Source of the DNA: Bacteroidota bacterium
GTDB taxonomy: Bacteria; Bacteroidota; Bacteroidia; Chitinophagales; Chitinophagaceae
Assembly (NCBI GenBank): GCA_026391195.1
Contig: JAPLEI010000038.1
Span: 1-43,908, forward strand
DNA: 43,908 nt
Direction: 5' to 3'
Both the position numbers and the translations under genes were made by a program. Of this stretch, positions 43,505 to 43,908 are shown in pieces (within the stretch, counting starts at the first letter, position 1; each line of letters opens with the position of its first letter). The notes beneath the pieces were generated by a model, which made no database searches, was not told the DNA's origin, and was given only the letters and a program-made list of their open reading frames with translations.

Positions 43505-43908
43505 CTAGTCCGGCAAAGTAGCAGCGATACGCTTGGGGTCAAATCGCGAAACTGCCGGCTTGCCGGAATGCATCAGCCACACCGACCCACTCACAAATCG
43601 CACCAGCCCGCCACCCTCGCCAGCAAATTGCTGCACTACTTTGTCTGTCTTGGCATCGATCTTGGTCAGCGGATAGCCCGTCGCACTCACCCACACAAAG
43701 CCATCTCCAAAAGCCACACTCCCGTTGCCCATTGGCACACCGGTCTCAACCGTTGCGACAACCTTGAACGTCTTCGGGTCGACCTTTGAAACCTTGCCTT
43801 CTTTGTTCCCCAGCACCCAGAAATGCCCCTCACCAAACGCGAAAGAAACGGGCTCCGTGGCAACCTCAATTCGCTTGTCCACCAGGTTCGCCTTCGCATC
43901 AATCCGCA
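43505..43908 (-). CDS. YVTN/NHL-type beta-propeller protein, 5' end missing
   Basis: The frame is open to the right edge of the window, so only the C-terminal 133 residues or so are visible. They contain roughly 40-residue repeats: ATEPVSFAFGEGHFWVLGNK, then KVSKVDPKTFKVVATVETG, then GSVAFGDGFVWVSATG and KIDAKTDKVVQQFAGEG. This is the signature of YVTN-type seven-bladed propellers, also seen in virginiamycin B lyase-like proteins. Codon use is strongly GC-rich, like the 5' part of the sortilin-like gene 26 bp downstream, with which it probably forms an operon in its genome of origin. That genome may not be the one to which the rest of the window belongs. Confidence 0.65.
   Translation of the reverse strand, partial: RIDAKANLVDKRIEVATEPVSFAFGEGHFWVLGNKEGKVSKVDPKTFKVVATVETGVPMGNGSVAFGDGFVWVSATGYPLTKIDAKTDKVVQQFAGEGGGLVRFVSGSVWLMHSGKPAVSRFDPKRIAATLPD

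Overview
The window is mostly a stretch of a Bacteroidota chromosome, probably Chitinophagaceae or a close relative. That placement is inferred from three things: gene content (a PpiD-type foldase with a short N-terminal anchor, a DUF2480 protein, a DUF6922 protein, and many Bacteroidota-style secreted hydrolases), moderate GC, and promoters of the TTTG-N19-TAnnTTTG type, best seen upstream of ppiD. No rRNA, tRNA, CRISPR array, insertion sequence or phage gene was found. The left edge cuts an AsmA-like gene and the right edge cuts a beta-propeller gene.

Layout. 0-7.7 kb: AsmA-like protein, a lipoprotein prolyl-iminopeptidase-type hydrolase, and two neighbouring secreted amidohydrolase-family proteins in which two of three catalytic barrels have lost the HxH metal site. 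7.8-11.9 kb: polA, an NTF2-like protein and a membrane fatty acid hydroxylase. 11.9-14.6 kb (minus strand): a DUF2480 protein and the periplasmic foldase PpiD. 14.6-15.2 kb: a 600-bp AT-rich gap with a cluster of DnaA-box-like 9-mers. 15.2-17.8 kb: nadA and a secreted serine hydrolase. 17.8-20.5 kb (minus strand): a two-subunit molybdenum hydroxylase of the isoquinoline 1-oxidoreductase type. 20.6-24.0 kb: a DUF6922 protein, a gamma-glutamyltransferase-like enzyme and recA. 24.3-30.2 kb: acyltransferase, mgsA, GNAT acetyltransferase, secreted amidase and an M28 glutamate-carboxypeptidase-like enzyme. 30.5-40.4 kb: a secreted LPP20/PDZ-like protein, an esterase, a lipoprotein cyclophilin, uvrB, an M14 carboxypeptidase and a second serine hydrolase.

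The theme is export and peptide or amide breakdown. At least ten products carry signal peptides or lipoboxes and are predicted hydrolases of peptides, amides or esters (S33, amidohydrolase, beta-lactamase-like, GGT, amidase, M28, M14, esterase, sortilin-like). They are accompanied by envelope folding and maintenance factors (PpiD, cyclophilin, AsmA). Interspersed are single-copy housekeeping genes (polA, recA, uvrB, nadA, mgsA).

The most important anomaly is at the right end. From about 41.7 kb to the end, base composition and codon choice change abruptly to GC-rich in the middle of one intact open reading frame, a sortilin/VPS10-type propeller protein. The next gene is also GC-rich. This is either a chimeric join between two organisms at a conserved coding segment or a recent homologous replacement. 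Everything right of about 41.7 kb should be treated as possibly foreign. The second most interesting region is the possible replication origin at 14.75-15.15 kb. I did not identify a clearly new multi-gene system.
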